From JBGLNJ01 sp964353405 (lineage in GTDB: Bacteria > Chloroflexota > Anaerolineae > Fen-1058), in NCBI GenBank assembly GCA_964353405.1, contig CAYGWJ010000380.1, positions 1 to 13,770 of the forward strand: 13,770 nt of DNA. Direction: 5' to 3'. A program made the translations under genes and the position numbers. The first letter of the stretch is position 1; every line of letters begins with the position of its first letter. The notes beneath the pieces are model-generated. The model saw nothing but the letters and a program-made list of their open reading frames with translations, was not told the DNA's origin and did no database searches. Positions 6,564 to 13,198 of this stretch are shown one piece after another.

Positions 6564-8180
6564 CTACGCGTTGCGGCTGCGCAGCACCTTCTTGTCAATC
6601 TTGCCGACGCTGGTCTTGGGGATTTCGTCCACAAAGACATAGCTTTCGGGCACCGACCAATTGGTGATGACGCCCTCCGCCACATACTTGTTCAGGTGAT
6701 CCTTGAGCGCCTCAGCCGTCAGCTTGTCCTTGAACTCGGCGCGCGGCACCACGATGGCCTGTGGGCGCTCGCCCCATTTCTCATCGTGGATGCCGATCAC
6801 GGCAGCCTCTAGCACGCCCTCGTGCAGGCTGAGGAGATTCTCCAGCTCCAGCGAGACGATCCATTCGCCGCCGCTCTTGATCACGTCCTTGAGCCGGTCC
6901 ACGATCTGCACATAGCCGTACTCGTTCACGTTGGCCACGTCGCCCGTGTGCAGCCAACCGCCGGCCCAGAGTTCCTCGCCCTTTTCCGGGTCCTTGTAGT
7001 AACCCCCGGTCAGCCAGGGGGTGCGCACGATAATCTCGCCGCTCTCCTTGCCGTCCCGAGCCACATCCTTGCCGGCGGCGTCCACCACGCGCAGGTCCAC
7101 CAAGGGGATGGGGAACCCGGTCGAAATCGCCACATCCAGTTGTTTGTCCGTGTCCCAAGACTCCATAAAGGGCTTGAGATGAGCCAGCGTCAGGATAGGA
7201 CAGGTCTCGGACATGCCATAGCCGGCCCAGACCGTAATGCCCAGCTTGGTCGCCGCCTGGGCCAGCCCCCTGGTCAGGCGCGCCCCGCCGATGATGACCT
7301 TCCATTTGCTCAGGTCCACCTTCTGAGCCACCGGCGCAGTGACGATCATCTGGAGGATGGTGGGCACGCAATGGCTGAACGTGACCTTCTCCCCCACCAG
7401 GAGTTTCATGAGCATCTCTGGCTCGTACTTGCCCGGGTAGACTTGCTTGACGCCCAACAGGGTCATCAGGTAGGGCACGCCCCAGGCATGCACGTGGAAC
7501 ATGGGCGTGAGAGGCATGTAGACATCGTGCTTGTCCACGCCGCCGCTGTTGCCGCTGCCCGTCAGCGCCAGGCCGCCGGCGAAAGTATGCAGCGTCAATT
7601 GGCGCTGCGTAAAATAGACGCCCTTGGGCTGACCGGTGGTGCCCGTCGTATAAGACTGCGTCGCCAGCGTGTTCTCGTCCAGGTCGGGCAGCTCGGCCAG
7701 CGGCATCGCGCCGGCCAAGAGTTCCTCATACTCGGCGTCTACCCATTTGATGTCCGGCTTTTCCGGCTTGTCCGTGAGCAGAATGTATTTGCGGATGGTC
7801 GTCACCCGGGCCCGGATGCGTTCCACCAGGGGAGCAAAGTCCTCATGGAATACAAGGACCTCGTCTTCCGCATGCGCTACAGTGTAGACCAGGTCTTCGG
7901 GAGCCAAGCGAGGGTTGATGGTGTGCAAGACAGCGCCGATGCCGGGGATGCCAAAGTACATCTCCAGGTATCGGTGGCTGTCCCACTCGATGACGCCGAC
8001 CCGGGTGCCCGGCTTGACTCCTAAAGCTTGCAGGGCTCCCCCCAGGCGCAGCACGCGCTGATACATGGCGCTGTAGGTATAGCGCACCTGATCTCGATAG
8101 ATGATCTCTTGATCGGGCGCCCACGCCACCCCATGAGTGAGAACGTGCTTGAGCAACAACTGATACTCGAACGCAGGCAT
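6564..8180 (-). CDS. Medium/long-chain fatty acid--CoA ligase (AlkK-like, AMP-forming)
   Basis: The protein has 538 residues. A perfect ribosome site, AGGAGGT (8191-8185), precedes the ATG at 8180. It belongs to the adenylate-forming superfamily: the phosphate-binding loop YTTGTTGQPKG (177-187), GYGMSET (320-326), HTGD (411-414), DRLKDVIKSGGEW (428-440) and the C-terminal catalytic Lys in KTSVGK (527). The layout and the segments MFHVHAWGVPY and HEKWGERP match the AlkK-type medium-chain acyl-CoA synthetases. It would activate a fatty acid to acyl-CoA via an acyl-adenylate, feeding beta-oxidation or lipid use. Chain length cannot be read from the sequence. The gene is single, with its own promoter at 8266-8293 and a hairpin in its leader. 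It is divergent from the luciferase-like gene and convergent with the epimerase gene. Confidence 0.93.
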   Translation of the reverse strand: MPAFEYQLLLKHVLTHGVAWAPDQEIIYRDQVRYTYSAMYQRVLRLGGALQALGVKPGTRVGVIEWDSHRYLEMYFGIPGIGAVLHTINPRLAPEDLVYTVAHAEDEVLVFHEDFAPLVERIRARVTTIRKYILLTDKPEKPDIKWVDAEYEELLAGAMPLAELPDLDENTLATQSYTTGTTGQPKGVYFTQRQLTLHTFAGGLALTGSGNSGGVDKHDVYMPLTPMFHVHAWGVPYLMTLLGVKQVYPGKYEPEMLMKLLVGEKVTFSHCVPTILQMIVTAPVAQKVDLSKWKVIIGGARLTRGLAQAATKLGITVWAGYGMSETCPILTLAHLKPFMESWDTDKQLDVAISTGFPIPLVDLRVVDAAGKDVARDGKESGEIIVRTPWLTGGYYKDPEKGEELWAGGWLHTGDVANVNEYGYVQIVDRLKDVIKSGGEWIVSLELENLLSLHEGVLEAAVIGIHDEKWGERPQAIVVPRAEFKDKLTAEALKDHLNKYVAEGVITNWSVPESYVFVDEIPKTSVGKIDKKVLRSRNA

Positions 8181-8220
8181 TTTTACCTCCTAAAAGGTTG
8201 GCTGGAAAACGACTGGTGAC

Positions 8221-8242
8221 GCTTCCTCCACTCGGAAGAAGC
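8221..8242 (-). promoter_or_regulatory. Hairpin in the 5' leader of the acyl-CoA ligase gene
   Basis: In the minus-strand RNA, GCUUCUUCC pairs with GGAGGAAGC through 9 pairs (one G-U) around the tetraloop GAGU. It lies between the proposed transcription start (about 8259) and the ribosome site (8185-8191). No U-run follows, so it is not an ordinary terminator. It could stabilise the mRNA or be a protein-binding site. Confidence 0.4.
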
Positions 8243-8265
8243 CCTCAAAAAGCGAAGACACTATT

Positions 8266-8293
8266 ATTGTAGCGATTTCTCTTTCATTGTCAA
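8266..8293 (-). promoter_or_regulatory. Near-consensus sigma70 promoter of the acyl-CoA ligase gene
   Basis: On the minus strand: TTGACA (8293-8288), a perfect -35, then a 16-base spacer and TACAAT (8271-8266), a 5-of-6 -10. The expected start near 8259 gives a leader of about 79 nt. Confidence 0.7.
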
Positions 8294-8313
8294 CTGGCAA
8301 TAAAAGACGCCGG

Positions 8314-8341
8314 TTGTCCGCCCAGTCAGGTGTGATATACT
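8314..8341 (+). promoter_or_regulatory. Promoter of the oxidoreductase-hydrolase pair, with extended -10
   Basis: TTGTCC (8314-8319), a 16-base spacer and TATACT (8336-8341), with TG at 8333-8334 making an extended -10. The expected start near 8348 is followed by AAGGAGGAT (8361-8369) and the ATG at 8376. Its -35 lies only about 20 bp from the -35 of the divergent promoter, so one bound regulator could affect both. Confidence 0.65.
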
Positions 8342-8375
8342 GGTAGTCAGCTTTAGTGAAAAGGAGGATCATCTT

Positions 8376-9257
8376 ATGCATATCGGGTTGCAAGTCCCAA
8401 GCTTTACGTGGCCGGGCGGCGCGGCCGAGATTCGCACGCGGCTGGCCGATATCGCCAGCACGGCAGATGACGCTGGTTTTGCCAGCCTGTGGGTGATGGA
8501 TCACTTTTTCCAAATCCAGGGTGTGGGCCAGCCGGAAGAGCCTATGCTCGAAGCCTACACCACGCTCGGCTACCTGGCGGGCCAGACCCGGCGAGTGCAG
8601 TTGGGAACGATGGTCACGGGCGTCGTTTACCGCCATCCGGGCATCCTGGCCAAGACCGTCACAACACTCGACGTGCTTTCGGGCGGGCGAGCTTACCTAG
8701 GCATCGGCGCGGCGTGGTTCGAGCGTGATGCGCTCGGGCTGGGCGCGCCGTTCCCGCCTCTCAAAGAGCGCTTTGAGCGGTTGGAGGAGGCGCTGCAAAT
8801 CGTCAGGCAAATGTGGTCGGGCAAGGTTGCGCCCTACCAGGGCAAGCATTATCAACTGGCCGAGACGCTCAGCAGCCCACAGCCACTCTGCCAGCCGCAT
8901 CCGCCTATCCTCATCGGCGGCATGGGCGAAAAGAAAACGCTCAAGCTTGTGGCCAAATATGCCGATGCCTGCAACCTGTTCGGTCGCGCCGGCACGGACG
9001 TGCTGCGCGGCAAGCTCGCTATCTTGAAACGCTATTGCGAAGAACTGGGCCGCCCTTACGACTCGATCGAGCGCACGGCATTGGACACGGCTCATCTTGC
9101 TCCCGACAAGATGTCGGCGAGTCAAGTGATCGAGACATGCAAGGCATTGGCGGGCCTCGGCATCCAGCACGTAATTTTCAACATGCCCAACGTTGCCGAG
9201 ATCAAACCGATCGAAACCTTTGGCCGCGAGATCATTCCCGCCGTAGCCGGATTCTGA
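8376..9257 (+). CDS. Luciferase-like (LLM) F420-dependent oxidoreductase
   Basis: The protein has 293 residues, with a strong ribosome site at 8361-8369. It is a single TIM-barrel luciferase-like domain: SLWVMDHFF (38-45) carrying the Asp-His seen in F420-binding members, LGTMVTGVVYRHP (76-88), the hallmark LSGGRAYLGIGAAW (101-114) followed by the FPPLKERFERLEEAL helix, and PILIGGMGEKKTLKLVAKYA (177-196), which contacts the cofactor phosphate. The family reduces or oxidises varied substrates with F420 or FMN. The TIGR03560-like layout suggests F420, but the cofactor is inferred. The protein is cytosolic. The MBL-fold gene begins 12 bp downstream, so the two form an operon from the promoter at 8314-8341. 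The substrate is unknown. Confidence 0.9.
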   Translation: MHIGLQVPSFTWPGGAAEIRTRLADIASTADDAGFASLWVMDHFFQIQGVGQPEEPMLEAYTTLGYLAGQTRRVQLGTMVTGVVYRHPGILAKTVTTLDVLSGGRAYLGIGAAWFERDALGLGAPFPPLKERFERLEEALQIVRQMWSGKVAPYQGKHYQLAETLSSPQPLCQPHPPILIGGMGEKKTLKLVAKYADACNLFGRAGTDVLRGKLAILKRYCEELGRPYDSIERTALDTAHLAPDKMSASQVIETCKALAGLGIQHVIFNMPNVAEIKPIETFGREIIPAVAGF

Positions 9258-9269
9258 GGATAACAGACC

Positions 9270-9902
9270 ATGTCCACCATGCCAATGGAACTGCGGGCTC
9301 GCTCCGTCGGCCCATGGCCAATGAACAGCTATGCCCTGGTCTGCCCAATCACGGGCAAAAGTGTGCTGATTGACCCCGGCGCTGACCCCGACGTACTGCA
9401 AGAAATGCTGGCCGATACTCTGCCCACCGCCATTCTCATCACGCACACGCACCCCGATCACGTCGGCGCGCTGGACGAGATGAGAGCAAGGCTCGACGTC
9501 CCCGTGATGGCTCATCCCGGCCCACACTTGTCGAACGTGGCCCTGAGCGCCGACCGCTGGCTCGATCACGGCGACGTGGTGCAAGTGGGCGAGCACAGCC
9601 TCAAGGTGTGCCACACGCCCGGCCATATCGGCGACATTATTTGCTTTGCCGTTGAGGGCGACCATCGCATCGTCGTGGGCGACACGATCTTTGAAGGCGG
9701 CCCCGGCCAGACGTGGTCGGCGGAAGATTTCCAGACGACGCTGCGCACATTGCGCGACATCATCCTGGCATGGCCGGATGACACGGTGTGTTACCCTGGT
9801 CACGGCCCGCATTTTCGATTGGGCGACAAGCGCGCGGCCATCGAAGCGTTTCTCGCGCAAGACCACGGCGATTTCTTTGGCGATGCGACGTGGGAGATGT
9901 GA
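9270..9902 (+). CDS. MBL-fold metallo-hydrolase (glyoxalase II-like)
   Basis: The protein has 210 residues. GAGGA over the previous stop codon serves the ATG at 9270; ATGs at 9279 and 9285 are possible but further away. The dinuclear metal site is complete: THTHPDH (58-64: His59, His61, Asp63, His64), His119 in TPGHIGD, Asp138 in VVGDTIF and His178 in YPGHGP. The spacing matches the hydroxyacylglutathione-hydrolase-like branch. It has no substrate-recognition C-terminal domain of true glyoxalase II, so a general thioester or ester hydrolase is the safest call. Co-transcription with the oxidoreductase suggests sequential steps, which is inference. Confidence 0.9.
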   Translation: MSTMPMELRARSVGPWPMNSYALVCPITGKSVLIDPGADPDVLQEMLADTLPTAILITHTHPDHVGALDEMRARLDVPVMAHPGPHLSNVALSADRWLDHGDVVQVGEHSLKVCHTPGHIGDIICFAVEGDHRIVVGDTIFEGGPGQTWSAEDFQTTLRTLRDIILAWPDDTVCYPGHGPHFRLGDKRAAIEAFLAQDHGDFFGDATWEM

Positions 9903-10018
9903 CTGCTGGTGGAATAGGCCGAAAAGTCGCGCCGTGTGACCAGCTCGTGCCCGCGCACCTGCGCGTACCACTGGATGCTGAACGCATCCACACCAGAGGG
10001 CTCGGTCAAATAGTAAAG
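9903..10018 (-). pseudogene. Unidentified coding remnant
   Basis: Read on the minus strand from about 10018, the frame gives LTEPSGVDAFSIQWYAQVRG and then HELVTRRDFSAYSTSS, before running into the antisense of the hydrolase gene. About 80 percent of its third codon positions are G or C, as in the neighbouring real genes, while the plus strand has stops. It has neither start nor stop of its own. I do not recognise the family. Confidence 0.35.
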
Positions 10019-10020
10019 CC

Positions 10021-10119
10021 AATTACATACGTTGGATAACATTGGAGCGCACTATTGACCTTGATGAAGTAGCGCAAGCCTATGCAAAAGCCAGCCAGCG
10101 CCAACAAACAAAGAAATGA
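10021..10119 (+). pseudogene. Possible 3' remnant of a gene ahead of an orphan terminator
   Basis: The frame reads NYIRWITLERTIDLDEVAQA followed by YAKASQRQQTKK and a TGA at 10117-10119. A good terminator follows 26 bp later, as at the end of a real gene. Upstream the frame closes at 9979-9981. It could be the tail of a gene whose front was deleted, or a 25-residue peptide starting at TTG 10042, though no ribosome site supports that. Confidence 0.3.
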
Positions 10120-10144
10120 TGCCACAGGACGGCGACTTTGAGCC

Positions 10145-10180
10145 GGGCCATAGGTAAGCACCTACGGCCCGTTTCGTTTT
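10145..10180 (+). terminator. Rho-independent terminator
   Basis: GGGCCATAGGT (10145-10155) pairs with ACCTACGGCCC (10160-10170), 11 positions with one A-C mismatch, around the loop AAGC. GTTTCGTTTT follows. It is the best intrinsic terminator in the window, yet no intact gene ends before it on the plus strand except the hydrolase 240 bp upstream. Confidence 0.7.
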
Positions 10181-10235
10181 GCGGCGGCGTTGGGATATCG
10201 AAGCAGTACTTGGCGCAAGTCCAATAGTCACGCCT

Positions 10236-10284
10236 TCAACCCCGCCAACTTGGGGTTGATGGCTCATGTGCCCACATCAACCCC
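10236..10284. repeat. Three-part repeat able to form two alternative hairpins
   Basis: TCAACCCC (10236-10243), GGGGTTGATG (10252-10261) and CATCAACCCC (10275-10284). The middle element pairs perfectly with either the first (8 bp, 8-base loop) or the third (10 bp, 13-base loop). The two pairings exclude each other. Confidence 0.6.
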
Positions 10285-10386
10285 ATCGAATTTCCGCTAT
10301 ATGCGGGGGATCACTTGCCGCCGCACGCCGTATATGGCGGAAAAGCAGCGCGGCCTTCTGCTTCGAAATCCCGCGTTATCCTGTTT

Positions 10387-10415
10387 TTGACAAGCGATGG
10401 ATTCAGGTCTATACT
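10387..10415 (+). promoter_or_regulatory. Near-consensus sigma70 promoter for the tail-anchored protein gene
   Basis: TTGACA (10387-10392), exactly 17 bases, then TATACT (10410-10415): perfect -35, 5-of-6 -10 and ideal spacing, the strongest promoter match I find in the window. The expected start near 10422 leaves a leader of about 228 nt before the gene at 10650. It may instead drive a small RNA. Confidence 0.65.
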
Positions 10416-10524
10416 ACAGGCGTCCTCACTTCTTATCGGGTCTACGCGACACAACACGTGACACAGTTGAAGCGAGAGGTTGAGCATGACCTGAGCCACA
10501 AAGTATTTTGTCACCAAAACGGTT

Positions 10525-10583
10525 ACAGTCCATTCCGCTCCACAGGGGAAAAGGGTGCAAATTCTGACAGGGGAATGGACTGT
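10525..10583. repeat. 12-bp perfect inverted repeat with internal direct repeat
   Basis: ACAGTCCATTCC (10525-10536) and GGAATGGACTGT (10572-10583) are exact reverse complements 35 bp apart. ACAGGGGAA occurs twice, at 10542-10550 and 10567-10575. The element lies in the proposed leader of the next gene. GTTATGC at 10605-10611 resembles the inner core of an integron attC site, but no partner core (RYYYAAC) is found on the left side. Confidence 0.6.
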
Positions 10584-10649
10584 GAAAATGCAGCCGATTT
10601 AATTGTTATGCGCTTACCCAGCACCATTCGATGGTATTAGAGGTATCAC

Positions 10650-11528
10650 ATGAGTGATCAGCCACGTTTTGAAGCTTGCATGGCAGAAGCCAAAGAATGC
10701 CTGGATCAGGCTGCCCAGTTTCATCGTCGCGGCCGCGATCCCGGTGCGAGAGTTGCCAGTATCCCAGATTATCAATCAGCGATTGAGAAATTTCGGATGG
10801 CGGCGCGCCTTTTCGCCGATTGCACAGTGGATGCTACTGATCCTGTTTCTAGGGATAGAGCACGCGCTTGGCAGCACTACTGTCTCGCTATGGTGTCTGG
10901 GGACGAAGCCGCTGTTCTCTATCACTACCCCGAACCAAAGCGGCATTTAGTTCTATCTCCCACGAGAAAGGCTTCTGAGTATATGCAGTTCGCTCTGGAG
11001 AAAATGCCCTGGGGATCAGCCAGTGGCGAGGATGATAAGGAAAGAAGGCGTTGGGAAGGACTAGAGTTCTCATTTCAAGGGCTGGAACATCGGGCACTTG
11101 CTGAGACGCTCGAGAAACGCGAACGATTCAAAGAAGCAGTGAAGGAATATGAGATAGCGAGCAGGTTTCATGAACAAGCAGCGGACGCGGCTGATATGGT
11201 TGGAGACAAACAAAGCTATCTTCGTGCAATGGGACGGGCAAAATCTGCTAAACGAGATGCCTATTTGAGTCTTGGTTTTGCCCATAAAGGCGTTACAAGA
11301 GAGGAATACTTCAAAAAGGCTTACGAGGAAGCGAAGCTTGCTGCTGAGTATCGGCCAGAGTGGGATGCCTTTAGAGAGATTGCAGATGAAATTCGCGAGA
11401 AATATGCGAAAATCGCTTTGCAGAGGGACGTCTCCCACAATCGTGCTCTTGCCATAATCGGCTCCATTATCAGCCTATTCGCTGGAGCAATACTTGGCGT
11501 AATATTTCAATCACTTTTGGGTCACTAA
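10650..11528 (+). CDS. Unidentified alpha-helical repeat protein with C-terminal membrane anchor
   Basis: The protein has 292 residues. GAGGT (10640-10644) stands 5 bases before the ATG. The body is almost wholly helical and TPR-like: helix pairs such as YQSAIEKFRMAARLFADC (41-58) and RFKEAVKEYEIASRFHEQAA (159-178) show the small-residue spacing of helical hairpin repeats. Charged helices continue to about 262. Residues 266-289 form one hydrophobic segment rich in Ile, Gly and Ala, and only two residues follow it, so the protein looks tail-anchored with its body in the cytosol. I do not recognise a named family; a scaffold or adaptor role is only a guess. The gene is visibly more AT-rich than its neighbours, sits alone after a mosaic region, and is convergent with galK. 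These features suggest acquisition by transfer. Confidence 0.7.
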   Translation: MSDQPRFEACMAEAKECLDQAAQFHRRGRDPGARVASIPDYQSAIEKFRMAARLFADCTVDATDPVSRDRARAWQHYCLAMVSGDEAAVLYHYPEPKRHLVLSPTRKASEYMQFALEKMPWGSASGEDDKERRRWEGLEFSFQGLEHRALAETLEKRERFKEAVKEYEIASRFHEQAADAADMVGDKQSYLRAMGRAKSAKRDAYLSLGFAHKGVTREEYFKKAYEEAKLAAEYRPEWDAFREIADEIREKYAKIALQRDVSHNRALAIIGSIISLFAGAILGVIFQSLLGH

Positions 11529-11541
11529 TTCTGGATATACT

Positions 11542-11560
11542 GCCTTGATAAAAGGCGTTT
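11542..11560 (+). terminator. Weak terminator candidate after the tail-anchored protein gene
   Basis: GCCTT (11542-11546) pairs with AAGGC (11552-11556) around a 5-base loop and is followed by GTTT. It lies 13 bases after the stop codon. The stem is short and the T-run poor. Confidence 0.3.
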
Positions 11561-11616
11561 GTAACGGAGTTCGCGCATAGTCATGGTCGGAGCGACACCC
11601 CCTGTGCCAAGCAAAT

Positions 11617-11642
11617 TTGTGGGACGGTGTGCCGTCTCATAA
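11617..11642. terminator. Hairpin downstream of galK
   Basis: An 11-position stem (two G-T pairs) around the loop TGTG, with core GACGG (11623-11627) and CCGTC (11632-11636). It lies 23 bases past the galK stop. No strong T-run follows in the galK direction, so it may be a weak terminator or an mRNA 3' end structure. Confidence 0.35.
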
Positions 11643-11665
11643 CGGAAATACGTTTGCACACATCA

Positions 11666-12808
11666 TCACGCCAACCCGGCGCCGTCTGTGGCGCGGCAGA
11701 CATACACCTGCGGCGTCTTGCCCGTGCGAGCGGGATATCGAGTCCGTATCGCCTCCACGAGTAAAGGCACCGCCTCTTCGCGCGCCAGTGCCACCGTGCA
11801 GCCGCCAAAGCCGCCGCCCGTCATACGCGCGCCATAACAGCCGGGCGTGTTCTGCTGAATCTCGACCAGCGCGTCAATGTCTTTTGTCGTGATCTCGAAC
11901 CAGTCGCGCATGCTAGAGTGCGATTCGTTCATCAGCCGGCCAAAGGTCGCCAGGTCACCGCGCTTGAGCGACTCGACGCTATCGAGCGTGCGCTGGTCTT
12001 CGGTGACGACGTGCTGGCAACGGCGAGCGACCACATCGGACAAGCGGGCCCGGTTCGCTTCAAACATTTCCACGCTCACATCGCGCAAAGCCTTGACGCC
12101 CATCTGCCGCGCGCCCTCCTCACACTGCGCGCGGCGCTCGTTGTAGGCGCTGTCCACCAATCCGCGCCGGATGGCGCTATCGGTGACGACGATACGCGCG
12201 CCGGCGGGCAGCGGCACGGCTTCGTAGCTCAGGCTGCGGCAGTCAATCAACAGCGCATGGTCGGCCCGGCCCAGCGACGAGATGAATTGATCCATAATGC
12301 CGCAGCGCATCCCGACAAACTCGTTCTCCGCGCGTTGCCCCAGCAAAGCCGCGCGCACCGGGTCGAGGTTCAACTGGCTCAGCAGGCGAAAGGCCGTTAT
12401 GGAGGCCAATTCCAATGCCGCCGACGACGACAGGCCCGCCGCGCGAGGAACGTTGCCGGTGATCGCCGCGTCCATGCCGCGCAGAGTGTAGCCCTCGCGC
12501 TGAAGCGCATCGGCCACGCCGCGCACGTAATCCGCCCAAGTGGGCTTGTCGCCTACACGGCGCACTTGATCAAGATGGAAAGTGTCGTGCTTGTCCAGGT
12601 CACACGAGTAAAGTCGCACGGTACGATCGGGCCGGGCCCGCGCGGCGACGCGGATATCGTAATCAATCGCCATCGGCAGGACAAAGCCGTCGTTATAGTC
12701 AGTGTGCTCGCCGATCAGGTTGACGCGGCCCGGTGCGCGGATGATCAGGTCCGGCGTGCCGTCAAAGGCAGCCGAGAAATGTTGGGTAAGCATATCATTG
12801 CGATTCAC
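11666..12808 (-). CDS. galK: Galactokinase
   Basis: The protein has 380 residues from the GTG at 12808, the usual length. This GTG was chosen because GGAGGT (12817-12812) lies just before it. A GTG at 12829 (7 residues longer) and an ATG at 12793 (5 shorter) are in frame. It is a GHMP kinase with all three motifs: the galactokinase signature APGRVNLIGEHTDY (25-38, with catalytic Arg28), PRAAGLSSSAALE (121-133, ATP phosphate loop) and MTGGGFGGC (329-337). Asp173 in CGIMDQF is the expected catalytic base. It phosphorylates alpha-D-galactose at C1 with ATP, the first committed Leloir step. The product is the substrate of GalT, encoded upstream on the same strand beyond an antitoxin-like gene. 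No galE or galM is in view. Confidence 0.96.
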   Translation of the reverse strand: MNRNDMLTQHFSAAFDGTPDLIIRAPGRVNLIGEHTDYNDGFVLPMAIDYDIRVAARARPDRTVRLYSCDLDKHDTFHLDQVRRVGDKPTWADYVRGVADALQREGYTLRGMDAAITGNVPRAAGLSSSAALELASITAFRLLSQLNLDPVRAALLGQRAENEFVGMRCGIMDQFISSLGRADHALLIDCRSLSYEAVPLPAGARIVVTDSAIRRGLVDSAYNERRAQCEEGARQMGVKALRDVSVEMFEANRARLSDVVARRCQHVVTEDQRTLDSVESLKRGDLATFGRLMNESHSSMRDWFEITTKDIDALVEIQQNTPGCYGARMTGGGFGGCTVALAREEAVPLLVEAIRTRYPARTGKTPQVYVCRATDGAGLA

Positions 12809-12821
12809 AAGACCTCCAGGT

Positions 12822-12836
12822 GGAATCACCGATTCC
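12822..12836. repeat. Short inverted repeat just upstream of the galK ribosome site
   Basis: GGAATC (12822-12827) and GATTCC (12831-12836) are separated by 3 bases. In the RNA this 6-bp hairpin would sit 4 bases upstream of the galK GGAGGT and include the alternative GTG start at 12829. If it forms, it favours the GTG at 12808 as the start. Confidence 0.4.
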
Positions 12837-12868
12837 CCGCGTGACTAGCCCGCCACCGCTGCATGAAT

Positions 12869-13159
12869 TCAGCGGGCGTGAGTACGCGCCGCCCTAATCT
12901 CAGCATCAATGTCGTCGAGAGTCAGCTTGCCAGCACTGCTCGCTTGAGCCCTCGCGCGGATTCGAGAGACGGCCAACTGTGCACGCGCCCGCCGAAATGC
13001 GGCCAGCGTTTGTTCCAGAGTTCCCTCGTCCACGCTGGAAAGCACCGCAATTGGCTTGCCATTCCAGGTGACAATCAGCTCGCCCGACTTGCTCAACCGT
13101 TGCCACACCTGGCCAGGTTGGATTCGCAGATCACGCGCCGAGATAAATTCCATTGCCAT
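12869..13159 (-). CDS. Phd/YefM-type antitoxin without adjacent toxin
   Basis: The protein has 96 residues; GGGAGGG (13170-13164) precedes the ATG at 13159. The N-terminal part ISARDLRIQPGQVWQRLSKS followed by GELIVTWNGKPIAVL (residues 6-40) is the Phd/YefM DNA-binding fold: the starting SARDLR strand-helix and the conserved Gly-Lys-Pro-Ile-Ala turn. The C-terminal half is charged and helical and ends in LTLDDIDAEIRAARTHAR, like Phd proteins paired with PIN or RelE toxins. Known family members bind their own promoter and neutralise a toxin by the C-terminal tail. Only 60 bp separate it from galK and 83 bp from galT, so no toxin gene fits on either side. It could be an orphan antitoxin or a solitary repressor. 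A promoter candidate lies at 13199-13227. Confidence 0.85.
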   Translation of the reverse strand: MAMEFISARDLRIQPGQVWQRLSKSGELIVTWNGKPIAVLSSVDEGTLEQTLAAFRRARAQLAVSRIRARAQASSAGKLTLDDIDAEIRAARTHAR

Positions 13160-13198
13160 TCGGCCCTCCCTGTAGAGTATCTTTATTGTCCTACGAAA

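Larger units (their letters stand above)
9903..10649. other. Gene-poor mosaic region (about 750 bp)
   Basis: I see no intact gene. From left to right it holds a minus-strand coding scrap (9903-10018), a plus-strand scrap (10021-10119), a good terminator (10145-10180), a three-part repeat (10236-10284), two small TATAT-loop hairpins (10294-10306 and 10326-10339), a near-consensus promoter (10387-10415) and a 12-bp inverted repeat (10525-10583). Open frames here, including one to 10640, have no family features. The region looks like a past insertion or deletion junction followed by the long leader of the next gene. Confidence 0.5.

Noticed and set aside
6822..8024. 400-codon open frame on the plus strand over the acyl-CoA ligase
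   Set aside because: Shadow of a GC-rich gene; His/Arg/Gln-rich composition without motifs, while the opposite strand holds complete adenylation motifs.
8697..10022. 441-codon open frame antisense to the oxidoreductase and hydrolase genes
   Set aside because: It spans two convincing genes and has shadow-like composition. Only the part right of 9902 reads as possible coding, and in a different frame (reported as a remnant).
10440..10611. Full integron attC site
   Set aside because: GTTATGC and inverted arms are present, but there is no RYYYAAC partner at the left, no integrase in the window and no second site after the gene.
10266..10640. 124-codon open frame across the leader of the tail-anchored protein gene
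   Set aside because: It runs through the promoter and inverted repeat, has no ribosome site or recognisable motif, and its composition is not gene-like.
11918..12844. 308-codon open frame on the plus strand over galK
   Set aside because: Shadow of galK, which has all three GHMP motifs.
12809..12868. Small toxin gene between the antitoxin and galK
   Set aside because: Only 60 bases are available, and they hold the galK ribosome site and a hairpin.
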